Shown here: positions 11,301 through 20,000 of the stretch, piece after piece
Layout of the letters: the number at the start of each line of letters is the position of its first letter
Numbering within the stretch: position 1 is the stretch's first letter
Source: Rotaria sordida
Taxonomy: Eukaryota; Rotifera; Eurotatoria; Philodinida; Philodinidae
Direction of reading: 5' to 3'
NCBI GenBank assembly: GCA_905250125.1
Contig: CAJNOL010000286.1
Coordinates: 1 to 64,000 of the forward strand
Length of the DNA: 64,000 nt
Translations under genes and position numbers: made by a program
The notes under the pieces: generated by a model
Database searches by the model: none
What the model was told of the DNA's origin: nothing
What the model saw: the letters and a program-made list of their open reading frames with translations, nothing else

Positions 11301-12376
11301 GACTCTACATCTGATTTTTTTTTTATTCAATCAATCTTTACTAAATTGTTATCTTAATTTAATTATAATAATATATTTGAAATGATAAATTTACCGAAAT
11401 ATCAGCTCCCGATTGAAGTAAAATATCAACATAGATAAGTTGATTATATAAAACAGCAACATGTAATGGTGTTCGTTTTTCATTATCTCTATGATCGACT
11501 TTTTTACATAATGGTAATAATAATCGAAGTACTTTTGGTATATTCTAAAATTTCAAAATTATATAAAATAAATTTTAATTTCATTTATTTTTTACAGATA
11601 ATTGTTTTTCAGGTTCAATTTGAGAATTAGTTATACGTCGTATTGGTGATGCTTCAGCTCTACGTTCTCTCGACTTTAAGTACCTATCATATAATTATTT
11701 TCATTTATAAATATAAAATTTCTTACCTTATTTGCAGATTCTTGTTTTTCTTCTTCTCTTGATTTATCCATCGTCCAAATAGCTTTCGATTGAGCAACAA
11801 TATGAAGTACATGTTCACCATAACCACTTAATATATTTACATCTTTAAACAAGAATAAGAAAAAAGAAAGGTATTGATTTCATCAAGAATATCTAATATG
11901 AAATTACCTGAAGAAAATTTACTTTTTTTCTCTAATAATTTTTCTACAAGAAAAATATTATTATGCCAAACAGCATAATGTAAAGCTGAATATTGTTTTT
12001 TTCTATCTAAATTATGTATAATTTTTTTTATTTGTGAATGTGTATAATGATCATATTCGATTCGTTGAATAAATTGATTCCATTTTTCTTCTACTTCATT
12101 TGCTGATGCTCTTATTGCCTTTTAAATATATATATTCATTTAAATAATTCAATGAAATTTTTCAAATAATACTTCAAGTAAATAACGTTCAGCTATATTC
12201 ACATTTTCTCCTGTTCCACATGAATTTACTATTGATGATGAATTTGATTGAAAATGTTCATGATTTTCTCTATCAACATCATCAACAACTATTGATGAAG
12301 ATAATGCTAAATTTTTATTGTCAAAACGCCAAATAAGTTTATTTAATGGTTCAGGTGCTATTAAAAAGTCAGTCAT
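2361..12376 (-). CDS. TRPA1: TRPA1-type ankyrin-repeat cation channel
   Basis: Ten exons on the minus strand: 12376-12173, 12118-11908, 11842-11727, 11673-11596, 11544-11395, 9952-9007, 7658-7188, 6483-5870, 3203-2840, 2773-2361. They total 3567 nt and 1188 aa (human TRPA1 is about 1119). Residues 1 to about 725 hold degenerate ankyrin repeats (motifs such as TPLHVAVLYN, TPLLTAVYYGHKS, TCLHLAAAEGHADVV). The six-helix domain follows: S1 about 798-820, S4 begins GAVALLLSWLNFLVYIRC, then a pore helix with MFEMNFDD and an S6 ending VINLLIGLAVGEI, the hallmark TRPA1 gate sequence. The C-terminal tail is basic and contains HICCCCSSS. It would act as a plasma-membrane nonselective cation channel for noxious chemical or thermal cues. 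ATG 12376 is the first in-frame ATG of exon 1; an upstream 5' non-coding exon is possible. Introns hold much transposon debris. Confidence 0.93.
2774..2839 (-). other. 66-nt intron of TRPA1, in-frame and free of stops, inside S6
   Basis: This intron has GT..AG borders and splits the S6 gate between NLLIG and LAVG. Its length is a multiple of three and it has no stop codon, so the reading frame runs through it. Retention would add 22 mostly hydrophobic residues. Removing it restores the conserved TRPA1 motif NLLIGLAVG, so I treat it as an intron. Confidence 0.85.
3250..3602. repeat. Foldback element, family A, copy 1
   Basis: An imperfect palindrome. The left arm begins near GTTATGACTGTTTTACTG, contains AATTTCGATCTGAAATCC and AAAGAATGTTTCTTCGTC. 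The right arm mirrors it with GACATTCTTTTCGGGTGAA and ATTTCAGATCGAAATTC. A fuller copy lies at 12918-13416 and a half copy near 26070-26290. It lies in the large intron between TRPA1 exons 8 and 9. No coding capacity, so it is probably a non-autonomous DNA transposon (foldback/MITE type). Confidence 0.75.
3635..4340 (+). repeat. Dispersed repeat interrupted by a nested element
   Basis: Two blocks, about 3635-3756 and 4087-4340, together match an uninterrupted copy at about 59240-59530: ATGTGTTCTAAAAGTTTA, TTTCGTAAACAACA, GTTGTCGRACACATAAA, then AAGATGTYTCGAG and CGATTGGTTC. The block between them (3757-4086) is a separate insertion. The right end has a short hairpin around 4272-4322. Confidence 0.75.
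3757..4086. mobile_element. 330-bp hAT-like non-autonomous element nested in a repeat
   Basis: Its ends are inverted: AGGAAGCTGCGGGTCC on the left, and GGACCCACAGCTCCGTAC on the right (reverse complement begins GTACGGAGCTGTGGGTCC). It is flanked by near-identical 8-mers ACAGTTGT (3749-3756) and AGAGTTGT (4087-4094). The uninterrupted repeat copy at 59300-59307 has a single AGAGTTGT, which is the pre-insertion site. An 8-bp duplication is typical of hAT transposons. There is no transposase frame inside. Confidence 0.8.
4394..5735 (+). mobile_element. hAT transposon, internally degraded, with perfect 8-bp target duplication
   Basis: The termini CATGGGCGGCGCACC and GCGCCGGCCATG are inverted (12 of 13 outer bases pair). 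They are flanked on both sides by the identical 8-mer ATCGTTCT (4386-4393 and 5736-5743). Subterminal TTGCTTCCCC motifs occur near both ends. A piece of hAT transposase C-terminus lies at 4741-4904. The size (1342 bp) is too small for a full hAT transposase, so this is an internally deleted or decayed copy. It sits in the TRPA1 intron 3204-5869. Confidence 0.88.
4741..4904 (+). pseudogene. hAT transposase C-terminal dimerisation-domain fragment
   Basis: The open frame reads LTQLKRIKMYLQNTTGQERL, then SSLALINIEKDHQIDIDAV, then FISKKDERKRIF and a stop. The pattern of a leucine/lysine helix, a (G)QERLSxLALxNI core and a hydrophobic/acidic tail is that of the hAT-family dimerisation domain as found in ZMYM1-like and other TTF-type hAT transposases. 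No start, zinc finger or DDE core is readable upstream inside the element, so it is a remnant. Confidence 0.8.
6540..6895. repeat. Foldback element, family B
   Basis: The segment TTTGACAGAGGATGTCGAGATGCAGG (6608-6633) is mirrored by CCTGCATCTCGACACAGCCTTTCAAAC (6838-6864). The flanking T-rich and A-rich tracts also pair. A diverged partial copy (TTTCTCTGTGAACC.., TTGTTTGAAAGC) is near 28200-28330. It sits in the TRPA1 intron between exons 7 and 8, with no coding content. Confidence 0.65.
7659..9006. other. Large TRPA1 intron between exons 6 and 7
   Basis: GT..AG intron of 1348 nt. It holds the CTAG-flanked GC-rich element at 8416-8749. The rest is AT-rich, and the short open frames here run antisense to each other and show no family signature. 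Confidence 0.7.
8416..8749. mobile_element. Short GC-rich inverted-terminal element, family C, copy 1
   Basis: The ends are AGGTGTAAGCC and GACTTACATCT, imperfect inverted repeats, each bordered by CTAG (8416-8419 and 8746-8749). The interior has GCCGTCGGCGCTGCCG and CGTCGCCGTCCG, far more GC-rich than its surroundings. Relatives lie at 55627-55983 (also CTAG-bordered) and 42562-42824. A left-end piece is at about 61310-61420. CTAG is palindromic, so I cannot tell whether it is a target duplication or part of the termini. Confidence 0.65.
9953..11394. other. Large TRPA1 intron with dispersed repeat
   Basis: The 1442-nt intron between exons 5 and 6 contains a GC-richer stretch at 10540-10650 and a repeat unit at about 10575-10970. 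A short hairpin around 10478-10525 (TATTTTTCGAAGAAAAATA) resembles one near 32055-32110. No coding sequence was found. Confidence 0.6.
10575..10970 (+). repeat. Dispersed repeat, inverted partner at about 61060-61305
   Basis: Blocks ATTGGATACATTCCCATAGT, AATAATCAATATCAATGTTT, CTGAGCTTATCAAGATATAT and GTTGAGACTTGCTGTAGATA are present in reverse complement in the OPA1 intron at 61060-61305 in the same order. The copy here has about 150 extra bases between the first and second blocks. Function unknown; probably an old transposon. Confidence 0.65.
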
Positions 12377-12917
12377 TCTCACGTATATACCTTTTGATTG
12401 TGCATGCCACACTAAGTGTTTTTCGAAACAGTACGAAAGTGTATGTCACCAATGAATGGCAAACAAATAAAATGAAAAAAAAAGAAATTTCGAATTTCGT
12501 TTCTAAGGTTTTATCTTATGACATTCTCTTACGTTGACGATTGTTGAGTGGATTACTATAGATACTTCAAACATGTTTTGACAAAACTATTTTTTTCATC
12601 ATTATAAAAAAAAAAAATCTGAAAAGCAAAAATAAATTAAAAAAAGTTAATCATATAACAAAAAGTAAAATGATTAAAGTTACAATTCTGATTATCCTGA
12701 ATTTCAATCCGAATATAAAAATAAAAGAAATTACTGAAATATAAATTTGATATACTTCAGTTTTTCATCATCGACATCAAAACAAAAGTTTGTGTCAACA
12801 TAAAACATATTCGTTTTTTATTTCTATATGTAGAATGTTTTATGTCATTTTTCTTACTAACGAGGAAACTAACTGAACTGATAACCCGCCGTATGATCTC
12901 CTATTGGATCCACAGGC

Positions 12918-13416
12918 AAGTCTTAGTGAGCCCAGCAAAATCTTAAAAGAGTTCGTTCCCATTGGGCTTTGATTCTGAGTTATGATCAGTTTACTGAATT
13001 TTCGATCTATCTTTAAGTACTACCGGAAAAATCCGATAACGGAATTTCGATCAAAAATTTTTGCCTATAGATAGATTTAATGACTGTTAGAATATCCTGA
13101 AAATTTGCGTCGAAAAGAATGTTCTTTCGTCAAGATATTGAATTTCTGATACTACGCCTTTGTCATAAACATCGAGTGCACTTCAAAATTCAATAACTCG
13201 ACGAAGAAATATTCTTTTCGACTGAAACTTTCAGGATATTCTAAAGGTTATTAGACCTATCTATGGATGAAGTTTCAGATCGAAATAACATTATTTGAAT
13301 TTTTGCTAAATACTTACAGCTAGATCGAAAATTGAGTACAATAGTCATAACTCGGTTCCAGAGATCCCATGAATACGAACCATTCTAGGATTTTTCTAGT
13401 TTTACCAAGACCTTCT
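12918..13416. repeat. Foldback element, family A, most complete copy
   Basis: A nearly 500-bp imperfect palindrome. Outer arms AGTCTTAGTGAGCCCAGC / CTAGTTTTACCAAGACCTT, then GAGTTATGATCAGTTTACTG mirrored by CAATAGTCATAACTC, then GAATTTTCGATCT / AGATCGAAAATT, and inner arms around AAAGAATGTTCTTTCGTC and AATATTCTTTTCGACTGAA. The spacer at the centre (around 13165) is very short, so the single strand could form one long hairpin. The same family is seen at 3250-3602 and 26070-26290. Confidence 0.75.
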
Positions 13417-13928
13417 TTTAAACCCGGCAGGAGCTCAAACGACGGGTAGTTTTCTCATAGGTAATAAAATTCATCGCGAATAGCACATCATAATAATAAT
13501 GAAAAAAATTGGCATGAATAAGTTTAAGAACAGTATTTGGAACAAGTTCTTGTTTCGATTCATGACTATAACAAGATATTAAAGAAATTAAACTTGTAAA
13601 CATATTCTGTAGCGTTTAGAATACAACAATATATTAACAATGTACGCACATTGGTATACACTGAAATAAAAGGAATCAATGATCTATAGTAGATGTTGAT
13701 AAACATGAGCATGTGAACCGTATGTCATTATTGATACTATAACTTTCTTGTTTACAACAAATGCAATAGGATTGTATTTTTTATGTTTACAAAAAGAAAA
13801 AACAGATTCATCGAAAATACAAAATAAAATTGTTTTACTTTTAATATAAATCAGAAATATTAATTTAGAAAACAAAAAAAAAACCAAATATAATTTACTA
13901 ATTTTTCCTGTTAGAAAAGTCTTACAAA

Positions 13929-14041
13929 CGTGGGTCATTCGAACAAGTTCTTCTAATGCTTTCTTTGCTTTTTCAACTGTTTCTAGAGTAGTGCCCATAA
14001 TTATAGCTCTATGACCAGATGATGATTGCAATAAATCTAAA
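13929..14041 (-). pseudogene. Orphan exon-like coding fragment, KH-domain-like
   Basis: The minus strand reads (E)FNLDLLQSSSGHRAII, then MGTTLETVEKAKKALEELV and RMTH, followed by a GT donor-like site. It may begin at an AG acceptor near 14042. The alternation and the final AKKALEELV helix resemble the end of a KH RNA-binding domain, but I do not recognise a specific family. No matching upstream or downstream exon was found, so it may be a fragment left by duplication or an exon of an unrecognised gene. A stop lies just upstream in frame. Confidence 0.35.
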
Positions 14042-14201
14042 TTAAATTCTGGATATTATTTGCTCGATGATATCGAATATGGAACAATATCAAAATAAAT
14101 TCGAGCTTGTATTTCTTTTATGATTAATTGATGATAAAGATGATGTAGGTGATTTAGAGGAAGAGGTAATTCAATATGAAGATGAATTATATTAAAATAG
14201 C

Positions 14202-14221
14202 GATGATGATGATGATGATGA
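14202..14221 (+). repeat. GAT microsatellite
   Basis: A short run of GAT triplets ending in GATGAA, in non-coding sequence. Confidence 0.8.
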
Positions 14222-15056
14222 ATTAACTAGAAATTGAAACATTATTAAAGATTTCCAAATTCGTTTTTCTTTTATTTACCAAGGTCAAAAGGATACGGAG
14301 CACTTCCCATCGAAACTTTAAAAATTCAATTAGCAGAGTCTTGTCTCTGAATTCCTGCAATATTCTCGATTTTCTTCCAGCAGAAATTCACGGATACAGT
14401 TGCTGGAATCGTTGACCTAGATAAATGATTTAATTGCTCTGTCTTTGTTTTTGCATGGTTCTCATCATTTGAAAAAAGAATTTTTCATTATCACACAGAT
14501 TAACTTGAGGAGTATATACATTGATACTTTACTATCACATGTTTCCTTTATTTTAAATTGAAGTAAGTGATTAATTTTTTCTCATCATTGATATAATTTT
14601 GTTAAAATTGATTTAATTTTTTCAAATTCTTTTTAGTGTTTTTTAATTAGTTCTTCGTGTGTTATGATCATTTGACTATCAGATAACATGCATATACATA
14701 AAGATTTTTTTCCTCTTATATTTAATTCACATTGTATTTTTATAACAGTGTCATACAAAAAAGATTGACTAGGTGTTGAATATAACTGGAAATATCAATG
14801 AGGAAGTCGTCATTTCATGAAAGACTTGAATGCCGTACTTGCTATGTCACTAGTGACATCTATAATAAGGATGTTGAAAATTTACGTCAAAATTTCATTC
14901 ATATTCTCTATTATATAGTTTCAAATCGAGAAATATTCTTAGGAATATTTTTTTTTCGTAATATTCTAATTTCTTAAAGTTGCTAGGCAATATTTAATAA
15001 AGCAGTTCATCAATGGAATTTGCTATTATTCATTGATCTTTATAAGAAATAATATC

Positions 15057-16899
15057 ATGGTTGAAGAAGCATTGTCTAATTTTGGTTTATTCATTGATGA
15101 TGAAAATAAAATTCGTTTAATCGATCCTGAACGAGTGACTGATTCAGCTGAATTACGTGATGAATGCAAAGATTTTACTGATAGTAAACACATGAATGTT
15201 TTATTTTATAATCTAATTTCTAATTTATTTCTTAAGATGTACTCGAATTCAAAAAAATTGTTGATACATTAATTGAAAAAACTGAAGAATATTCAAAACA
15301 AGTTGAAGTAGCAAGACTTAAAGTGAGTTTTTGTTTATTCTAATAAATAAGATAAAAATTCAGTATTAAGTTTGTTTTTAATATAGCATTATAATATAAT
15401 ATCGTAGATATTTCATCGTTTTATTAGATAGCACTAAATATCTAATGTAAAAATATATAGAAGAATTTGGTTGGATATATTTGTTGAAGGTCACGGTTTT
15501 TTTTTATTCAAATGTGTTGGACCTTTTTCATTATTCACTTTTGATTACAATGAAGACTTTCGTATGATATTAAAATAACTAGTTCAGTGTACAAGAGTTC
15601 AATATAATGTTTACAATACACAAAAAAAGAAACTTTCTATGGATATTCCACGAAGAAATTGTGTTCTAGTTAAAGTAATATCGTTTAGTAAAGAACACAA
15701 TTTTCGACTACGATCATCAATTATGAGCTATCAGGTGATACCGGAAGATGTTATAAAAACATTCTTGTCAGTTTTTATACAACGGATAGAATATTTCTTT
15801 TTGTTTTTGTATAGTAATAGTATCTTGTCATTACGTTCATAAAATTTTGAATAGACAAGTAAGAGGAGAACTTTTTTTATTGGATGAAAGTTTTTTCTAA
15901 ATTCAAAAAAAAAAATTGTGAAAGAGTTTTTCGAAGAAGTTCTTTTATGTATTCTTGCTCTTTCGAACCAAAAAGGGTTCAAGTCTCTACGATCTTATAT
16001 TACAATGCAACGTCAAAAAGAAAAATTCATATAGAACTTATGCTCCGACAATAAAATTAATTCAGCCAGCGAAACAGAGGCTGAGCATATTAATAGATGT
16101 ATTGTACCAAAAGAAATTGGAATAGTAAACTCTAGAAAAATAATTAATTGAATTGTACAAAAAAAGAATATTTTTGAAACGGTAAATTTGATTTCTATCC
16201 TTGACAAAAATTTTTAGATGTCCTTTTTAATATTGGGATATATGAATTGAAGAATCACAGTAGTTTTTCGAGATTTTTTTAAAAGATTTTTATTAAAAAT
16301 ACAGTATTTATTTGAATGTTTCGCAGAAGAGTATGATCGAGAGCAAAGGTTAGAGTCAGAGAGCACGACCTTCTTCTTGTTAAAGCCTCAACGTGACAGA
16401 CACTAATCAAAGATCATGAAAGACTGGAACGGACGTAGATATACTTGTAAAATATTCCATAAATTTCGATGACCTAGGAAAAAAATTGTATGAATGATTC
16501 TCCATTTTTTTCATCTATCTGTACTTGATTAAATAGTCTCCATAGTTTTCTTTTTTTTTTTATTCGGTGGATTATGAGTTCTATTTATGAAAACTGAATT
16601 CCATTAATTTTCTTCTTTATATTTTAAAATTTTAGGCAATTGGAGCAAAAAATATGTTAAAATCTTCAGCTAAATATCGTGAATTTGAAAAACAACAATT
16701 GCAATCATTAATCAAAGAGAAATTAGTTGAACTTGAACGGTAATATAATATTTTTTATTCTTTATTATTATTATTATTATTAATTGACTTTTTACTAATA
16801 ATATGTGATAGACTTCGAACAGAATATGAATCATTACAAAAAACTGAACGTGAACAAAATGAAAAAATGGAACAACTTTCACTAAAAGCGTATGTTTAA
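15057..16899 (+). CDS. IFT20: Intraflagellar transport protein 20
   Basis: Four exons, 15057-15183, 15237-15322, 16636-16739 and 16812-16899, total 405 nt, 134 aa (human IFT20 is 132). The N-terminus matches the family: GLFIDDENKIRLIDPE, then ELRDECKDF. It continues FKKIVDTLIE, LKAIGAKNMLKSSAKYRE, QQLQSLIKEK and LERLRTEYESLQKTEREQNE. The protein is an almost continuous coiled coil, as in other IFT20s. It is an IFT-B subunit that moves membrane proteins from the Golgi to the cilium. An in-frame ATG at 15033 would add eight residues, but 15057 fits the family. Intron 2 (1313 nt) is swollen by a dispersed repeat. Tectonic starts 145 bp downstream on the same strand. Confidence 0.95.
15360..16000 (+). 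repeat. Dispersed repeat, family D, in IFT20 intron 2
   Basis: Matches 27310-28030 in the same strand order: TATAGCATTATAATATAATAT / TATAGCGTTACAATGCAATAT, TTGAAGGTC / CTGAAGGTC, TTTTTTTATTCAAAT, TTTCGTATGATATTAAAATAA / TTTCGTATAATATTAAAATAA, AGTTCARTGTACAA, and GAATATTTCTTT..TAGTAATAGT near the end. No long open frame is shared. Both copies sit in introns of genes in opposite orientation. Edges are approximate. Confidence 0.7.
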
Positions 16900-17044
16900 T
16901 TATTTTTCATTTTCTATTTATTGAATCAATGAGGTATTTTTTTTCTTTCATTGTAGAGCATAACATCTTTTTATTTTTTGTTTTTTTTTAATAAACAATA
17001 AAAATAAACTATTTTATTTTTATTTATTGTCAATTAAATTTTAG
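16900..17044 (+). promoter_or_regulatory. IFT20-tectonic intercistronic spacer with poly(A) signals and a 3' splice acceptor
   Basis: The 145-bp spacer holds AATAAA motifs (about 16991-17005). It ends in the acceptor-like sequence TGTCAATTAAATTTTAG placed directly against the tectonic ATG. The order (poly(A) signals, pyrimidine/T-rich tract, AG, ATG) is what a spliced-leader operon junction looks like. Alternatively, it is the acceptor of an ordinary 5'UTR intron. Confidence 0.5.
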
Positions 17045-20000
17045 ATGTTTACTATTATTAATTTTATCTTTGTATTATTAACTACAACAGTTTATTGTCA
17101 AAATGTAACCGTACAATTTCAAACATTTCCAGTTAATACAGGTAGATAATGAATATTATTAGATTTTTACCAATCATTCTTTTTTGTTTTTTAGATATTG
17201 GATCATGTCCATGTGATTTAACTGCAAATCAATGTGATGTATCATGTTGTTGTGATCCTGATTGTTCGTCAGATGATATACTAGCATTTTCATGTAGTTC
17301 AAGAGATAATCAATATACAAAGTAAATTGAATAGATACATCGAACATTGATGTTACATACAACGGAGAAATCATATTGAATCGAATGAGAAAATCTTGTT
17401 TTTAAGACAAAATTAATCTTTTGTTTTTTATACTAATACATAATGTAAAAATTGAACAGAAATAAGTACAAATAACAAAACATTAGTTTATTTATTGATT
17501 ATAATATTATATTAAAGAAATTTCTGTAAATCGTTTTTGATTTCAATCTGTTCAAGTGAACATTTATATTTAAAAAAGCAACTATAAAGGCTAACGAGAG
17601 AATCTCTTCAGATGTTCCTCTTCCGATTTCAATGATTTTTTGTTGCCTATAGATACTACATAGTGTTCTAATGATTTCCATAAAAAAAATTCAGAAGCTT
17701 TGAACACTGTCTCTTCGAGACGTGAAGCTTTCAAAAAATATCATTAAAAAGAAGAATGAAGGCATAGTGCATGAAAAATTCTTAAGGACAGAATGATGTA
17801 CAGAATCGATCAAAAAATAATTAATATATTAAACAAAAAAAAAGGATTGAAGTCAAATAGAAGTGGCTTGTCATTTGTAATTTTTACTGTCGAAATAGAA
17901 TTCTTTTTGTTTCAAAGACATAATTCGATGTTAGTTTCGTAATGCAAATCAATTGTTTCCGAAGTGTTGTATGCAGCGTAGAGGTTGAGAGGATGGAATG
18001 TCTTCGAAGACCAAGTTAGTCCTTCCTGAGTTTATGATTATTATACTTCATACTCTGTGTCGGTGCTCTTAAAAATAGATGTTTGCCTTCTTAGAGTTTT
18101 AGAATGCTGCTGCGGAAAAGAATATCTGAATAAAATGTTGGTTTAGCCGACTATTTCTATTCTCCTATCGTAAATATTAATGATTAATTCATTTTTAATT
18201 ATAACCAGTAATTCTATATGAATAGATTTCTTACAAAATATGCTAACGAGTTTAATCTATAATCATTTTAAAGATGTTTTATTGTAAATTTTTTATACAA
18301 AATGATACAAGAACTTTTGTTTCAGCATTTATGTTTTGTTTTAAGTTCAAAAAATTGAAATACCTATTTTGTTTAGTACAACACCAATCTTATCTACTAT
18401 TCAACCATCATGTTATAAAAATATATCCATATTTCAATCAAATTCGCCATATGTTATCCAAAAAATGGGCGAACTTGTTTGTGTAGATTTTCAACGATGT
18501 TTGTTATAGTTTTTTTTCTTCTTCTAATTAAATTTTGATTCGATAAAAATTTTCCTGTTGGATTTAGATAGTGGAAGTCAATATTATCAACAACCAAACA
18601 TTCAAACATTGGATCCAGGTTCTTTCGTACGGACAATTAATAGAGAAAATAGTATATCAGCACCATCTGGATTACCAACTAATCTAACTAATTATCAAGT
18701 AAAATATCAGTTTTAAATTATTAAAATTGTATAGATTTTTTTTTCGGATGAATCTTATCTCAGGATAGAAGATACTGGAAAAGTTACACCTTGTCCAATG
18801 AACTAATCTCATTGAAAACTTTGTTCGTACAAAATTTGAAGTCAAATCTTGGAAATTTGATAAAAATTTTTATTTCCTTATATTCTTGTTGAAAGCTATT
18901 TTCTCTATTCGAATCATTATTTGGATTCTTTCTAGCATTTACAATAGCAGAAAAAAAGTTGAAATTAAATCTTGTTGAATAATTTTAGTACCTACTATAT
19001 AAGACAGGAAGTGTATTCATTAGGATACGTTATAACCCTATTGTGGCAGCCATGGTTGTAGTTTTTCCTCTTGGAATTAATGGCCTAACCAAAATTTCGC
19101 TAGTGTGACGAGAGGGAACTGGGCTCTATGGAAAAGTTTAGCTAGTGTGGCTTCGATCAGTGGAAGGGGGCTAAGTCTCTCCTTAGTTACATTCCTACTT
19201 AAGGTTCTTTAATAATTCTTTTTCCTGAGAAAAATGTTAATTTTTCTAGGTCGGCACGCCGATACTGACATATAACACGACAAGGGCAGCACCTATTTAT
19301 TATTCTCTACCAGTGAAACTATCCAATAATCAATTGTGTTCTGGATCACAAACAATCAGTATGTATTATATAATGACTTAATATGTATTTAATTATGATG
19401 ATGTTATTGTTTTTTCTTCTTGCCATCTAGCTTATATGAACGATTTTACATCAACATGCAATCGGGTAGTGAGTTTAACTACATGTTATGGAGCTCTTAA
19501 TCCTTCAACATATATGAATCCTCTCTGTCTTATTAGAGTAAATAGAAAACACACTTACGTTTTATTTGTTTTCTATATCATGATTTTTATTTTGTTTTAG
19601 TTTCCTTCACTACCTTTTGGTATTTTGTTTTTTTCATGTTTTATCATTCTCAAATAATGATTTGTATTTTCTATAGATAATTCAACATATATTTGTGATA
19701 ATACAAGTGTTTCTCCGGCAAGTTTTGTTGGAAGTACTTGTTCAGGCGCTCTTAAAAGTGTATGATTATAAAGATCTATCATTAATTGATATAAAAAAAA
19801 TTTTGTTTTCTAGTTAACTATTAAAATTTTCTATTCAAATCCATCTGGAATAGTAAATGTGAGTGTTACAAATGTTACTAGCGATTCAATGGATGGCACA
19901 ACATTTGAACAAACATTTATCGTTCAATTTATACAAGTAAAAGTTGAATTTAATTACTAATAAAATTTTGAATATCATTTCATTTTCAGAATGATTCATC

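Larger units (their letters stand above)
12377..15056. other. Region between divergent TRPA1 and IFT20
   Basis: About 2.7 kb without a complete gene. It contains the foldback element 12918-13416, an orphan exon-like fragment at 13929-14041 (minus) and a GAT microsatellite at 14202-14221. The promoters of both flanking genes must lie here, but I could identify no specific element. Confidence 0.6.
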
